Shown here: piece by piece, positions 19,295 through 32,800 of the stretch
Layout of the letters: every line of letters starts with the position of its first letter
Numbering within the stretch: position 1 is the stretch's first letter
From: Litomosoides sigmodontis
Lineage: Eukaryota; Nematoda; Chromadorea; Rhabditida; Onchocercidae
DNA length: 64,000 nucleotides
NCBI GenBank assembly: GCA_963070105.1
Contig: OY718807.1
Coordinates: 620,001 to 684,000 of the forward strand
Direction of reading: 5' to 3'
The notes under the pieces: model-generated
The model's input: the letters and a program-made list of their open reading frames with translations, nothing else
Databases searched by the model: none
Told to the model about the DNA's origin: nothing
Program-made: the position numbers and the translations under genes

Positions 19295-20652
19295 ATGTTG
19301 GACTGTTAAGTATTTTTAGAATTTAGTCTCATAGTGCTTGCTGTTTAGATGCGGAGAGTTTATAAACTATGATTTCAGTTATAATACCAAGTTATGTTCA
19401 TTTCCGTTAGAGTTTATAGGATCAGATGGGGCTAGAAACAGAATTTAATAAGAGAAATTAGAGCGGTAAGAGGAGAGAAGCTGAATGGTGATAATATAAT
19501 TCTCCTGATTCTAATGAGATAATTTAGTGTTACAAGATTTGATGTCTGCAAAACAACTTTATGTATAAAATTTTTACTGTTAGAATAGAAGTAATTTTAG
19601 CAATTTGTAATTTCTGCGTACGCTGAGCACAAATAAACAAGCTGTGAATTAAATTGTAGGTGAGGTAACTGTGCAGAAATAAGTAAGCTATATTCTATGA
19701 AAATTTACATAATGTGAAGCAAATTAAGATATTTTTTTCATTTCATACTAGCTGTAGATCGTTTAGGGGTTGGGCTGCAGTCGGAGGATTTTTAAGGAAA
19801 CTACCCAGTAAGTTTGAATCATTTGTCACTAGAAGCTTCACATAATTTTGTTACGAAATAGTTGTCTTAGTCTTACTTAGCTACAATATTTGTGAGATGA
19901 ATTTAGTTTGTGTAAACATATGGTTATCAGTGTGCAAAAGATTTAGACAGTGAGTTGTAAATTCAAGAACACCAATCCATATTACGCTCTTCATACTATC
20001 CAAGATTCTGAAAGTCATTTTAGAATGGTGAAAGACACCGAGTAGGATTTTTCCATGAAGTGATGGGTCATTTAGAATTAGGTCAGAATGTCTGTCGTAT
20101 TGACCAGAACATACTTCAAGTTGTTCTGGTTCCAGGACTTGGTATAGTTTTTCTACCCTTGAATTTCTGTATGTGTATTCATTCCATAAGTGTAGCAGCT
20201 TGTGGGTTGTGTAGATCTTCCATATAATGGAACTAGATGTTCGAAAGTAACCGAATTTTATTTCCTTGAATTTACATTGAAGTACGATGTGTTATGCATT
20301 TACCGAAGTTTAATATTATGGGATGTTCAGAAATTGCAAAAGGTTTAGGACATTGGAAGGCTTAGAGACACGATGCATTTTTTAATTCACAGGCATGATT
20401 GAAGCCAGATGAGATGTGACCGCTGCTGATGTTTCAGTTTGCGATTTATTGCAGTCCGGATTATATTCGGAATCGTATTCCTCTGATTAGCATTAAAGAT
20501 CATCACTGCTAGAAGAAATTCGGACAGAAAGAGCAGCAACAGCAGCAGCATTTCGCACAAATCTGCATTTGTGGCAAAATTCATATATTGATTGAGCACA
20601 CAAACGGCACACAAACACCAGACGATATAAGTAACAAGCTGCTGCTACTTAT

Positions 20653-20689
<37 letters not shown>

Positions 20690-23600
20690 GCTGCTGCTGG
20701 TGCTGCTGCCGCTGCTGGTGGTGGTATTGAGTGCTGCTACTAGTGTTGTTGTTGATAGTAGTAACGGTAGGTACGTAAAGTGAGGGACCAATAAAAAAAT
20801 GAATAACATAACGAGCCATTCGAAGGGAGCATTTCAACGATGAAACAAAAACATTCAGTCAGTTATTTACTTTTATGACAGCTCAAACATAAGGTTTAGA
20901 GGAGATAAGTAGGTGAACTAGAACTGATCTGGAATATGAGCGTGCTCTTAGCTTGTCCGGTTTTCAACCGCTATGGAAATTTGGTCAATATGCTTCTAGC
21001 TTATATATACGCACCTTGAAAATGCTCTACTACTCGGTGCAAGGGCACGTATGTACTGCCGCTCCAATCAATCTACAATCACAGCCGTTCTCTGATGTGA
21101 AGCGGTTTTGTATTAGTTGAAACTTGCTTGAGTTCAACCATGTAGTAGTGTAAGTTGTGTTTATTGATTAGAATTGCAAGCGGTGAAGGACAATTGCTCG
21201 AGAGTTTGTTATATCGATTGTTTTTTGTGGTTGTGGCACAAAACTCACATCAGATTGTCGAAGTTCTCGAAGGGGAACTTTGATGGATTATTAGACTCCT
21301 TTCCGTGGTATGTGTCAAAAATACAGCTATTGTAACTTATTTATGCTTCCTAAAAGATAAGTGCGTTCGATGCTTTAGTTTTAGTTTTTCTCTATATGCT
21401 ACATGCATCTGAAGAAAATTTGGATTTTATATTGGAATTTAAGCAACCATTGATTTATCATTTGAACAAGATATATATCTTTTACGGTTTAGCGTTGTGA
21501 AAGAGAAGGATGAGTGAACGTTTCGGAAAAGTGCTTGTCAGCTGTTTCATCATGTTAATTATGGCAGTATATTGCTGCAATCTTTCACTCTCCAACTCTC
21601 AACCTTTTTTTCGCCTTCTCTTTATTCATTTTTTTTTTAAATTAGTCGAGTGTGGTAACGATGTAATTTGTCTTTCTGGAAGAGATTTTAGATATGCTGC
21701 TTTTGGACATCAGTTTGGTGGAAGAGATGCTGATATTTAGATAGCCAAAATTGCAGTAGTTTGAATAAAATTCGCTTTCCAAGAATAAGAAATATCTGAC
21801 ATGAAATTAATTAATTTTCGTTGTATGTTCGTCTGTGATATGAGGTTTAACACACGATTGAAACACATGTATACATATGTTAATCCTTTGTAAACATAAC
21901 TGGTTTTGCCTTTGAAATTTCATGCGCAAGATATTTAGACTACTTTGTGTATTTCGCAGGATTGGTGTGTCTGAAAGAACATCCTGTCTAATACGGAAAG
22001 TTGATCTACTTCTGTAGAGGAGTGGGAAAGTGCTTTCTAAGAAAGGCAGATAACCAATGTGAATAAAAAAAATGGGGTGATGGAAGCCTAGTAAATGCGT
22101 CGCGGTCATGCTGTGACAGGAACCCTCTGATTCATATCAATATCATTATATCACCTGTTTCAGTTATTATCTGATTGCTAGAGTCACATCGTTACCGTAA
22201 CGATAAGGTGAGGGGGAAGAAGGGAGATGAAGAAGTTGTAGTTCTTCCTTTTCTGTTAGATAGGAAGATAACGCTTGATAAGGGTAGTATTTATGTAGGT
22301 GGTTGAGAAGGATGTTATAGGAGCTCTTTTATTCTATATAATGTTCCATTTTTGCCTCGATATTTTTCTCTTTGAATAACATTGCAGTTTTAATCTATTA
22401 ATTGTTAGCTCCTTTTTTCCAAAGAACTCGTGGTTAATCTAAGATAACAGCTCATTCAAAGTTTATTGGTTTGGTTCTTTGTATATGCCTCAAAAATTAG
22501 TGAAACAATTGTCGCTCATACTGTCGCTATTTCGGTGAAGATTTCGTTATTCCGCCTGCTCGAAAATATGCAAAATTCCTCTTTTGAGTCCAGCAAATGT
22601 TTCAGGCTGGAAGTTCTGGTATTTCACCGGTTGGATTCCTGACTAAGATCTGAGAGCTCATTATTTGAAACTAGAGAGGAAGAGCATGAAAGAAGGAACG
22701 AAGGGCAAAAAAGAAGACAAAAGGAAGAAAAGTAATGGGCTAACCTATTTATGCTGCTAAGCATCGATTTGTCAGATTTGCTAAGATTTGAGGATCTGTG
22801 GGGGAAGGGCATTTGGAAGGAGGGTTGGAAAAGGATCTTTATTACTGTTCGATGTCTCGAAAGCAATTGCTTGCATTTGCTATTTCAACCCTTAGAAGTG
22901 CTTATCGTTATAAATCACTATCTTTCATTTAAGCAAGTGAGCTTTTTTGGAGGCATATTTCCATTTGTTATTAAATCTTGCCTCCTGAGATAACATACAA
23001 ATAAACGTACGTGTGTATGAGTGTATCTTTAATATGACACACAAAGTTCATTATTATCACTTCATGTTAAATTTTATGTTCGATCACTTAGTTCGTCCGG
23101 TAAGTATTTGTCGGTGACTGCTATTTTTCCACATAATCATCATTTTATGCTGGTAACACATAATGATATAGGAATGGATGAAATCCAACCTTATTCGTTT
23201 CCTAATTTATTTAGGTAGATCTTTTGTGTCTTCTGATATATGTTCAAGTAATGCATATATGCATTTTACATATGTAGGCAAAGTAAAGCAAGTGTTGCTT
23301 ATGCTTAACGGGTGCTGACAGTGGTATTTGCATTTGTAATGAATTGTAACTCTTATTAACAAATGTGCTATATGTTTGCTATGATTACAAGTTTCATAGT
23401 CTAAGAAACATACTACGCTTCAGAGATCTGGAAAGACAAACGGCTCATCTTATATCTGTTGCGCTGTGGAAGTGTACTTGTTTGTTGATTTCAAAGACTG
23501 ATTTTATCTCCTTGAATTCATCTAACTCTTATTGATTTGGTTATCGTTAGCTATATCGTTTCAGATGCACGAGTTCTGTCAATAATGGAACGTTTACGTT

Positions 23601-23825
23601 CTACAAGTGAACTAAGTCAACTGGATGCAGCTACCGAATTAGCCGATATGCTACTTTTGGGAAATGAAGAAAGCCTTCCAAATTTACCGATCAAAGATAT
23701 CATTCACGCCCTTATTGTACTACTACAGAAGGAGCATAATTTCGTATTGGTAAAATAAAGTTCCAATTCATTAAAGTATTTTACTGTAAGTGGTAGGGGA
23801 TCATGTCCAAAGCTGTGTTTGATGT

Positions 23826-23876
<51 letters not shown>

Positions 23877-26800
23877 CAGTAGATCATTTCGAAATGAAAA
23901 CCATATGGCTTGCTAATTCCAATTTCATTTATCATCACAGTTTCGAATGTTTTATTTTAGATGCTTACTGCTGCGAGATGTATATCGAATATGCTAGAAG
24001 CTTTACCGCGCGCATTACCAGTTGTCGTCGATACAGTACCGCATCTTCTTGAAAAGGTTTCTATCACCATAATTTGTCTTTTTTTATTTGTTTCTTCACT
24101 GCGAAAATAGTCTACTAAACTGCGAAATATAGAACAAAAACCCATGATTGTTCTATGGTCATCAATTTAAGCCAGTTATGACGGTGACAGAACTACTAAT
24201 AAATGTTGTCATTCCTGTCTTAAGTTTAGTAGAACTTGCATGTTATGGAATATTAAATTTACTGATAGTCATACTTAAATAGATATCTGTGGTAAACGGA
24301 TAATTTTTTTGTCCCCCAAGCTATGATTTATCACTACATGTCATTTTTCCCAACAAGATTTTTCTTGTTCTGTTGTTATATTTATAAAAGTAGGCTTATT
24401 TTTCTCGCTGTAATGTTTCTAATAGTAATATAGGCTTATGAGCACTAGTTTCATGAAAAGTTGTTTAACGAATGACACTATACGTCCTTCTGTTCTCAAT
24501 TCTTCGCATTGATTACAGTCATCTTGCTACGTTGTCAGAGGGGCAAGATCATTTCGAAAATTTTTGGATAAACTTTTAATATAATATTTCCTGCAGTTAA
24601 AACGAATCGAATGCATTGATGTAGCAGAACAGTCGTTAATGGCATTGGAAGTGATGTCAAAAAGAAATGGAAAGACTATAATGTCGGCCGTAAGTATTTT
24701 TGTGCTTATCTCTATATCATTTAGTATTGATATGTGGTAATGAAGTGTGTATCGTAGACTGTTTATTTCACCTAACAGTATTCTCTGTAATACATTAAGA
24801 AATGAAGATTCAAGTACCTCTGAAACTAAAGTAGATTGTGTATCCCTTAGTAACCTGAGTAATAAACAATAGATAGTAGAAAAAGTAATAATATGAAACT
24901 GATTTAAGACGCTCACTATCTAATTAACGGTGCATAAAAGTTCAACTTGGGTTTTTTTAATTTAGGGCGGCATCGCAGCGACGATATCGCATATTGATTT
25001 CTTCTCTGTTCCATCACAGCGTTTAGCATTTCAAATAGCTGCTAATTGTGCAACGTATGTGTCAGCTAATGATTTTTCTCAAGTTCGTGAATCATTATCT
25101 GACCTTACACAGCGACTTCTAATTGAGGTGAGAATCATAAGTTTTTATTTCCTTCTTTTTGGATGTTCGTGGATGAAGACATAAGTTCAGAGAAGAATTC
25201 AAAGAAAAATTTTCTCTTTAGTGTAATGAGTATATAAGGTTGGCACAAGTTGCAATAATTTTCTAGGATAAACGATGTCTGGAATCAGTTTGTGTATTAT
25301 TTTGCCGTCTTGTGGACAATATGCGTAATCATGCTGATAAGTTACGGGAGATAGCGGGCCAGAATCATGCATTGCTGAAAAATGTGCAACAGTTGCTACT
25401 GGTGCAACCTTGTGCCGTAGGTCCAAATACATTCCAGTCTTTGATACGGATGTTGCGTTCAATGGCTTCCAGATGTAGCGATCTGGCAGTTGCATTGGTC
25501 CACATGGGTTAGTCGATACTGTTTTCTTAATCCATATAACAAAAATACTTATGTAGGTAGGTTTAAGTAGCTGTGATTGATCGATACAGTAATTATACAA
25601 GTAGTATTGATTTGATAAATAACTGTGTCATTGTGTAAGAATTAGAATAAGTATTAGATTTACATTATCACTTTTGTTATCATTTTTTGCAGATTTTGCT
25701 AGGACTATCAAATTTTTGATTGTTGGATCAAAGGAGAGCGATCATACAGGTTTTGAAATTGTCGATCGCCCGCCACTGCACTTGCAAGAATTGGTTTATT
25801 TAGCTGGGTTGGCTTTCACCTCTTTTTTACCTCACTTTTCTCTTGATAGAGTGATGGTTAGTATTTCGTGATTTGAGATATCGTTTATCACACACCATGC
25901 GTAGAATCAGTTATCGCGGGGAAAGATGTCTTATCTTCGCGCGAGAAAATGCAGTGTGCAGACATTGTCACATGCTTTTTTTACAGAGAGCTGATGCCTC
26001 GTTTACCGACTGATGGAATCTTTGAAATAGATAATGTAATGTTACGTTCGCATGGTACGTATTACGATTTCCAACCAACACTGTGGTACTGGAGAAATGA
26101 TTCTAATCAGTGGTTACCATTTACCCATTTTGATTCACGACTTATCGAGGTATTTACTTTCTGTTCTTTTTGCAAAAATTTTACATTAAAAATACCAATA
26201 ATAGCATGATTACACGAGAATGTACTCAGCTGCTGTAAATGAACCGTTATTTTCATCATTTCATAAGGGCACGTGCAGAGTTCCCCCAAAATTTGATCCT
26301 TGTTTAGATAATGGCGAAATCATGTGTTGACCAAATGCAAGCTTGTAGAGGTGAACAAAGTGATACAAATGAATTTTTAATTACTTTCTATTCATTTTTT
26401 TTATTCGAAAATAATTATTTGATATAGCATCGAATTTTTGTTTTTTATAGATGGCATATACCACAAATGAAACGGAAGTAAATCTTCAAATTAATGGAAA
26501 TGTTTATAAAATTGATTTACAACGAATGGTACAGCGAAATCATTCGACAGGTAAAGAGAGAGCTTTGCAGCGACGGACATCAGTTTTCAGTAAGTTTTAT
26601 TAGAGCTGTATTACTTAAGAAAAATTAGCAATTTGAAAAATATTGAGTTCAGAGATTGTTGTATTGGTTTTCTACTGAGCAGTCTTTAATGATGTCGTAA
26701 CTGTAACTGGGGTTTTATAATCTGGGAAAAGTGATAAAAACAATGGCTACTAGTGTTCCGTTTTTTCCGTGATTCTATCATGCTGAATCTTTTTGAATCC

Positions 26801-29800
26801 GTCAATTTTCAACATTTTGACCGTGGCGTATGGATAAAAAAGCAGTCTTGTAGGGATAGTCTAAATGGTTTTATCGAACTGTATATTAAAAAACAGTGCA
26901 ACGATTGAAAATGTAGAATACATAGCTTAATGTTGAAAAGTCTTTTTTACAGAAGGTAAAGCAGCATCTCCAGAAGAAGATCGTCGTTTGGAATTGATGA
27001 AAACAGAACCAGTGCTTCTGGAACAAGTTGTGCAGTTACTTCTTCCAATATTAGTGGAAATCGATGGCAGTTCAGTTAGTTGGCTCCTTTTTCTTGCAAG
27101 TTTTTTTCATCTGTTAGAAATTTTGGTTGCTTAAAGTGATTTGTGCATTTGAGATTCTAATTTTCTTTTAGAGTGGTCCAGTACTTCGTTATGAAAGCTT
27201 GCGTGTCACATTAAGAATGATATATCCATCAGATGTAAGAGTGCTGAAAGATATTCTGGCAAATCTCCCACTCGCTGGTCATATCGCTAGTGCTTTGGCT
27301 AGTGCACGATGTAAAGATCTTTGTGTTGTGGCATCGGCATTGCAGTTAGCTCATCTGCTCCTGGATAAATTTCCAGATATGTACGAACCATTATTCAAAC
27401 GCGAAGGTTAACTTTTTTTCTTATCAGTGATTTTTGTGGTTTGCAAAGGAAGAAAAGGCAAGCTAATTGCTATGCGAAATGCTTTTATGTTATTTTGAAA
27501 TAATATCAAGTAGGCTCCGCATCCATTTTTTTCTCACTAATTTTCTTTCCAACTGTTTTCACCACGACTTCTAATACTCGAAAGATAAGTTTGCGGAAAC
27601 TGCAAGAAAAATTACTTCCATTTCTTCTTAGGCAATGAAATGACATCTTAATCCAATTTACATTTTTTTTGACCAACTGAAATTTGAAGGTGTCGCTCAC
27701 GAAATTGAAAAGCTGTCTAAAATGAAGTTAGAATCACCAGTTTCGGCCCCATCGATGCAAACAGTTACACCAACTTGTGAACAAGATAATACAGCTGCTA
27801 CTATCGGGACCCGAGCTCGAAGTGGTCCAAAAACACGGGCATCGACGGAATTGGTGGTTGGAGCATCACCAACGAGTAAATTTAGATGATTTTTGCTTCG
27901 TATGAATAGAGAAAATGCAAATAACAGTCATATTTATCATATTAACAGTCATAGTCATATTTAACTTCACTTAAGACAGCTATTCTGTGTACATTTAACA
28001 AATATTTCGTCACCGATCACTGCACCGTACACGTACACGGACCACGGTATCAAGGTTTCATTATTCAATATGCAGAAACACTTTCAGGGGTGCCACCATT
28101 ATAATTGGCCAAATAAATTAAAGATTTGGATTATTTCAGCTAAACAGAGTACAAATACAAGAGCTCGCAATATCACACAGTTAGCAGTATCCACTGCAGA
28201 TGCTGGTCCAAGCTCAAGTAATACTGCTACTCGTGTTATCGTTTCACCGAATGGTGGTCGTCATCGTCGCAAAACATCGCCGGAGAGGTTTAGATTCTCC
28301 TTGTCTCTCTGATATTGCAACTGTTGTAATTTGGCAATACGAAATATGTGGTTTTTACTACCTAATATGTCTACCGGTAGAAAAAATTGTAAGGAAATTT
28401 TAAATCAACCAGTTGGGATAGTTCTGCTTAATATAGTTCTGAAATGCATTTAATCTATAACATTTGTCACCATGATTTTTTGAAGCAAACACATCTCATA
28501 TACCGCTGATGTTCATATATTTGAGTGAATTTGTAATCTTAGAATCACTATGCGCTATATCTCATCAGCGAACTTACCACTATATATCATTTAGCTAAAA
28601 CTTCATAACTTCGGTGTGCTACCTAATTCAATTACCTCTATGAAAAGCTTATTTGCTTTTTAATGTGGAGAACAGTTTGATATCAGTGATAGGATTTTTT
28701 ATGCATGAGTATTATAGCGCTATTCTAGTTGCAGTCCTATATCCCGCAAAGAATCACGTCGTAAAACAACACCTTCAAATTTCCTTCATACCTTACGCTT
28801 ACCATCATTTCGTATGCCGGGAACATCATCATCAATAGAACATTCGCCACATGATAGCGCGCCACAAAGTAACACGCTGACATCATTTTTCACTGCTATC
28901 GGTCAGTCTCAAACAACATCAGTACATCATTACCCTTCAGGTATTTATTCTGATACTCTCGCGCGGTAAGAATCACATTTGCATTTAATCAGCATATTGG
29001 CAACCACAGAATATTTTCATTTTCATATTTTAACGAATGGGTTTTATGGATTATTAAGGCTTCTCTACTATTTAATTGCCACTATAGGATCTGGTGGTTC
29101 GGCTAGTGCACCGTCCTCAGCCCATACATCTACATCTCGTGGACGTATTTCAACATTCACTCCACCAACTGCATTGGGAAGTTCGTGCTCTGCTGTTTTG
29201 ATGCAACCGTCGTCCACTGGTCACAGTTCATTTACGATACCCTTATCTTCTATGGGTGGATCTACTCTAAACCATCAACAGCGTGAAATAATCCGGCAGT
29301 GGATACGTAAAGAAGGTTCATTTTCGGAAATGGTATCTGTCGGTTTTTGGAAGCAGTTTAATCGTCGAGGCTGTAGTTATTTATTTAAATATCTTATATG
29401 TTAAGGAAAACTCGTTTATCTCAATTTCTCCAACCTTGGCTTGCTTTGCAATTGCTTAAGCGAGTGATGTTCTTTTATAATATATTTTGATATGCTATAC
29501 TAATGTGTGCTTTTATGATATGCTGTAACAGTTGGTGTGGAATCAGAATGAATGAACATTCACTGATAGTGGAACATTGAATTATTTCTGACATTGTTAC
29601 CATTCTAGCTGAGTATCTGATGCAAATGTATTTTTCGACACCGTCGACTGGTATCGATGGTTCAGCTCCATCACTGTTAAGTCGTTTGACATCTATTGCT
29701 ACATCTCTTGCTAGTGAAAAAGATGTCGGAAGCGCTGCACTTACTGGGTTTAAGGTAAGTCTGCTTCTCATAATACGAAAGAAATAGTTTTGTTTTATAG

Positions 29801-32800
29801 GAAGATTCCGTGGAGGATGAAGGTGAGGAAGATTGAGATGGAAGATAAGAATAGTTCGGGAGGTAGAAATAGTTTAATTTATTTTATTTTTAGACAATTT
29901 TATTGGAAAACGATGTAAGCGCCTTCGAACTGAATCATAGCGGTGTACTTACTGCCCTCTGTAAATATATTACAAATTCTTCACCGGCACATCAACCACC
30001 TCGTAAACTTCGTCTCAAACGTTTCGTTGCAGTTTTCATGTCCCTGACAGTAAGTTCATCTACCATAAACATTATGAAATATGTCTTGTGAGTTAATTTA
30101 CTGCTGTAACACTTTTTCGAGGGTATGGAGAATGGATTTTTTACAGTTGCTTTTACTCACTGGAGTATTCAATAAAAGCTTTTTCTATAGAAAATGTGTT
30201 ATGTACACAAATATAAATTACTCATAATATCATTTTGTCTATTTAAAGTTACATGCACAATTGATATTTGTGATATATCTGTTACAAGATTGTGGAACAT
30301 TCTCTTAATGATTTAAATTACTTTTTTTATATATTTTCTTCACAGAAGGAAATGTGTCTCCGAAAATTTTTTAGCCGGATAATCTGAGACCAGCTGATGA
30401 ATCGGAATGCTGGATAGCTTTTGAAACTCTTGTGACGAAACTGCTAGCATCAGTAGCTCAGCATGAGCAATTCCAGGTAGTCTTTTTTCTTTATAATTTG
30501 AAACGGGGTAAAATTTAGCTGGAACTGCTGCAGGTGGCAAAATTTTGATTGTTAGTGCGTGACAATACAGAAGACATGGGAAGCCTTTTCGAGAAGACGT
30601 TCCATTATCAAATTTCGAATTAATTTAGAATGATAAAAATCAGCAATATGTTTTGGCCAATCAAAATTTTTAATATGACATTTTTTGAATGAGGTGGACA
30701 GAGCATATTTTTCAGGTGAAAGTTACCGATATGGGTGGAATTGTAACGGGTAGTTCAGGAGGAGCTTTACGTGGTTCACAAGCATTACGTTTTTTTCAAA
30801 CTCATCAAATTCGTGTATGTTTTGTTGCCAAAGTGGCATGTAATTTGCCTTTTTCAGTTCTTAAATCCTTGAGCTGTATGAAAATTTTTGGGAAGTAATT
30901 ATATTTTCAATTTCAGTGTAATTTGAAACGGCATCCAACTTGTAGGGATCTGAAAGAATGGAGACATGGACATGGTTCGATTAAGGTATTTTTATTATAA
31001 TAAAAATAGCCACTGATAATAGAATATTTTAACACGACAGTACTAAAATCTGAAATAATCATAGGCAGTTGGCAGTGGCATTACTTTGGCGAGCATAAAT
31101 AACTTCATAACTGTGTTCATAAGAATGAAGATAGTATTTTCTTGTACAGGTAGATCCGTTTACTTCGATTTCGGCTATTGAAAGATACTTGTTGGATCGC
31201 GGAATTGGTTATGTGCGCGCAGAAGATTCGTCTGGTGATGAAGATGGTAGTGATGATGACGAAATGCCTTCTGTAAGTTAATCATCAAAACAATGATTTT
31301 AGGTTATTATAAAGATTAAATTTAACTCGACATGAAATTATAGGAAGGTTCAGTATCAGGTGGAAATTCTCAGCCTAGCCGTATTGAAATCTTAATAAAT
31401 GACGAAAAAGTTCCGGGACATATGTCTATTTTGCAGGTATGTCTCACACGTTTTGTTACCTTAGTGCGGATTTTGGCAAGCTTTTTCTAAACTTATGTGT
31501 CTTCTATGCTTAGATGACGCTATGATTATATGTAGATAAAGATTTCGGGAGGAAACTGGAGAATCGTTTTCTTATAGGCGCTAAGACAATTTGGGCAGGT
31601 AAATCTGGGCGATAACGCGGATCATTTTGCCGTTGCAACAGGTATATGGGTGAATACGCACACCCTCTACTACCGGGCTGCTGTACCGGCACAATCTGAA
31701 GCATCTGAAGAACCAGTAACAGTGACATCTACTACCAGATCACCATCTACGAAATCCGAAAAGCGGGAAAAACGACCAAAGATCGACGAAAAACTATGGA
31801 TAGGTCGGGATAATATTTTTTATTGGGTTTAATTGCATCCTAAATTTTGGCTAGCTAATCGAAGGAAAGGGTAATTCAGTTTCGTTGTTTATCGAATTTT
31901 CTGTTAGACTCTTCATTGTCTTTTCCTTCTAAGTGGTTAGGTGGGATTTTGTGATGGAACTTCAAGTATTAGGATGGATTTAAAAATCCATTTTTTTAAA
32001 AATTATCTCAGGTTTAGAGTTAAATTTTAACTCTGAATTTATCAGTTTCTATGATACCTTATTATGAATCATTTAGATGGAGAAGTTCCGGTTAATGAAT
32101 GTCCTTTGGATTCGTATTTGACGAATATGTTACCGGTCGATATAGATGATCCCTGTGTGCCTTCTCTTGTTCTACTTCGATGCCTTTATGCGCTTAATCG
32201 CTTTTGGTGGAAACTGTTTGAAGACGAGGATGTACCGCCTACTAGTCACGCACCGCTTCTTCCGAACACGTACTGTTTCTTATGTAGAGGTGTCAAATGG
32301 AACATAAGCTGTAAGAGAGAAGGTGAAAAAGAAGTGTGTGAATCTATATCAGATTTAGAGGGCGTGTAACATTTAGCGTTAGGTTTTTCTTAAATATTTT
32401 TCTCAGGTCTAAAGATAACCAAACAATTTGCACAATCTCTATTGGAATTTATGTTTAGAGCTTTTCACTCATCAAAGCTTAATGCAAAAATGGGGCGTCA
32501 GTTATCGGATTTTCTATCCGTTGCAACTCAACAAATACCCCAATGGACTGGTGATCTAATCAAAGCAGTGTGAGTTGTCAACTTTTTTATTTAGTAATGA
32601 GCGTGAGCTTTGCTAATCGTAATATATCGGACGAAATTTAGAAATAATATTGCTAAGCATTATATGGTGAAGTGACTGGATGGTGTGTAAAGCAATTAGC
32701 TGCTGAAGTAACGGGTCAGAGTTATTTAATGCAACTGACATTTAAAGTATTTTCGGTTATCTGGGAGGACCGAGAGAACCGTGCGAAGAATTGCCTTTTA

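Larger units (their letters stand above)
18610..23564 (+). other. 5 kb intron 8 of TRIP12
   Basis: The longest intron in the window. It contains a TA tract, a trinucleotide patch (20648-20722) and an SL1-like 17-mer near 18962. I found no nested gene or transposon protein on either strand. Confidence 0.7.

Noticed and set aside
20103..20128. Hairpin CCAGAACA ... TGTTCTGG in TRIP12 intron 8
   Set aside because: An 8-bp stem with a 10-nt loop is expected by chance in 64 kb; no precursor-like extension for a microRNA.
20387..20614. Leu-rich minus-strand frame suggesting a membrane protein
   Set aside because: The Leu run is an antisense reading of CAG-type repeats within a TRIP12 intron.
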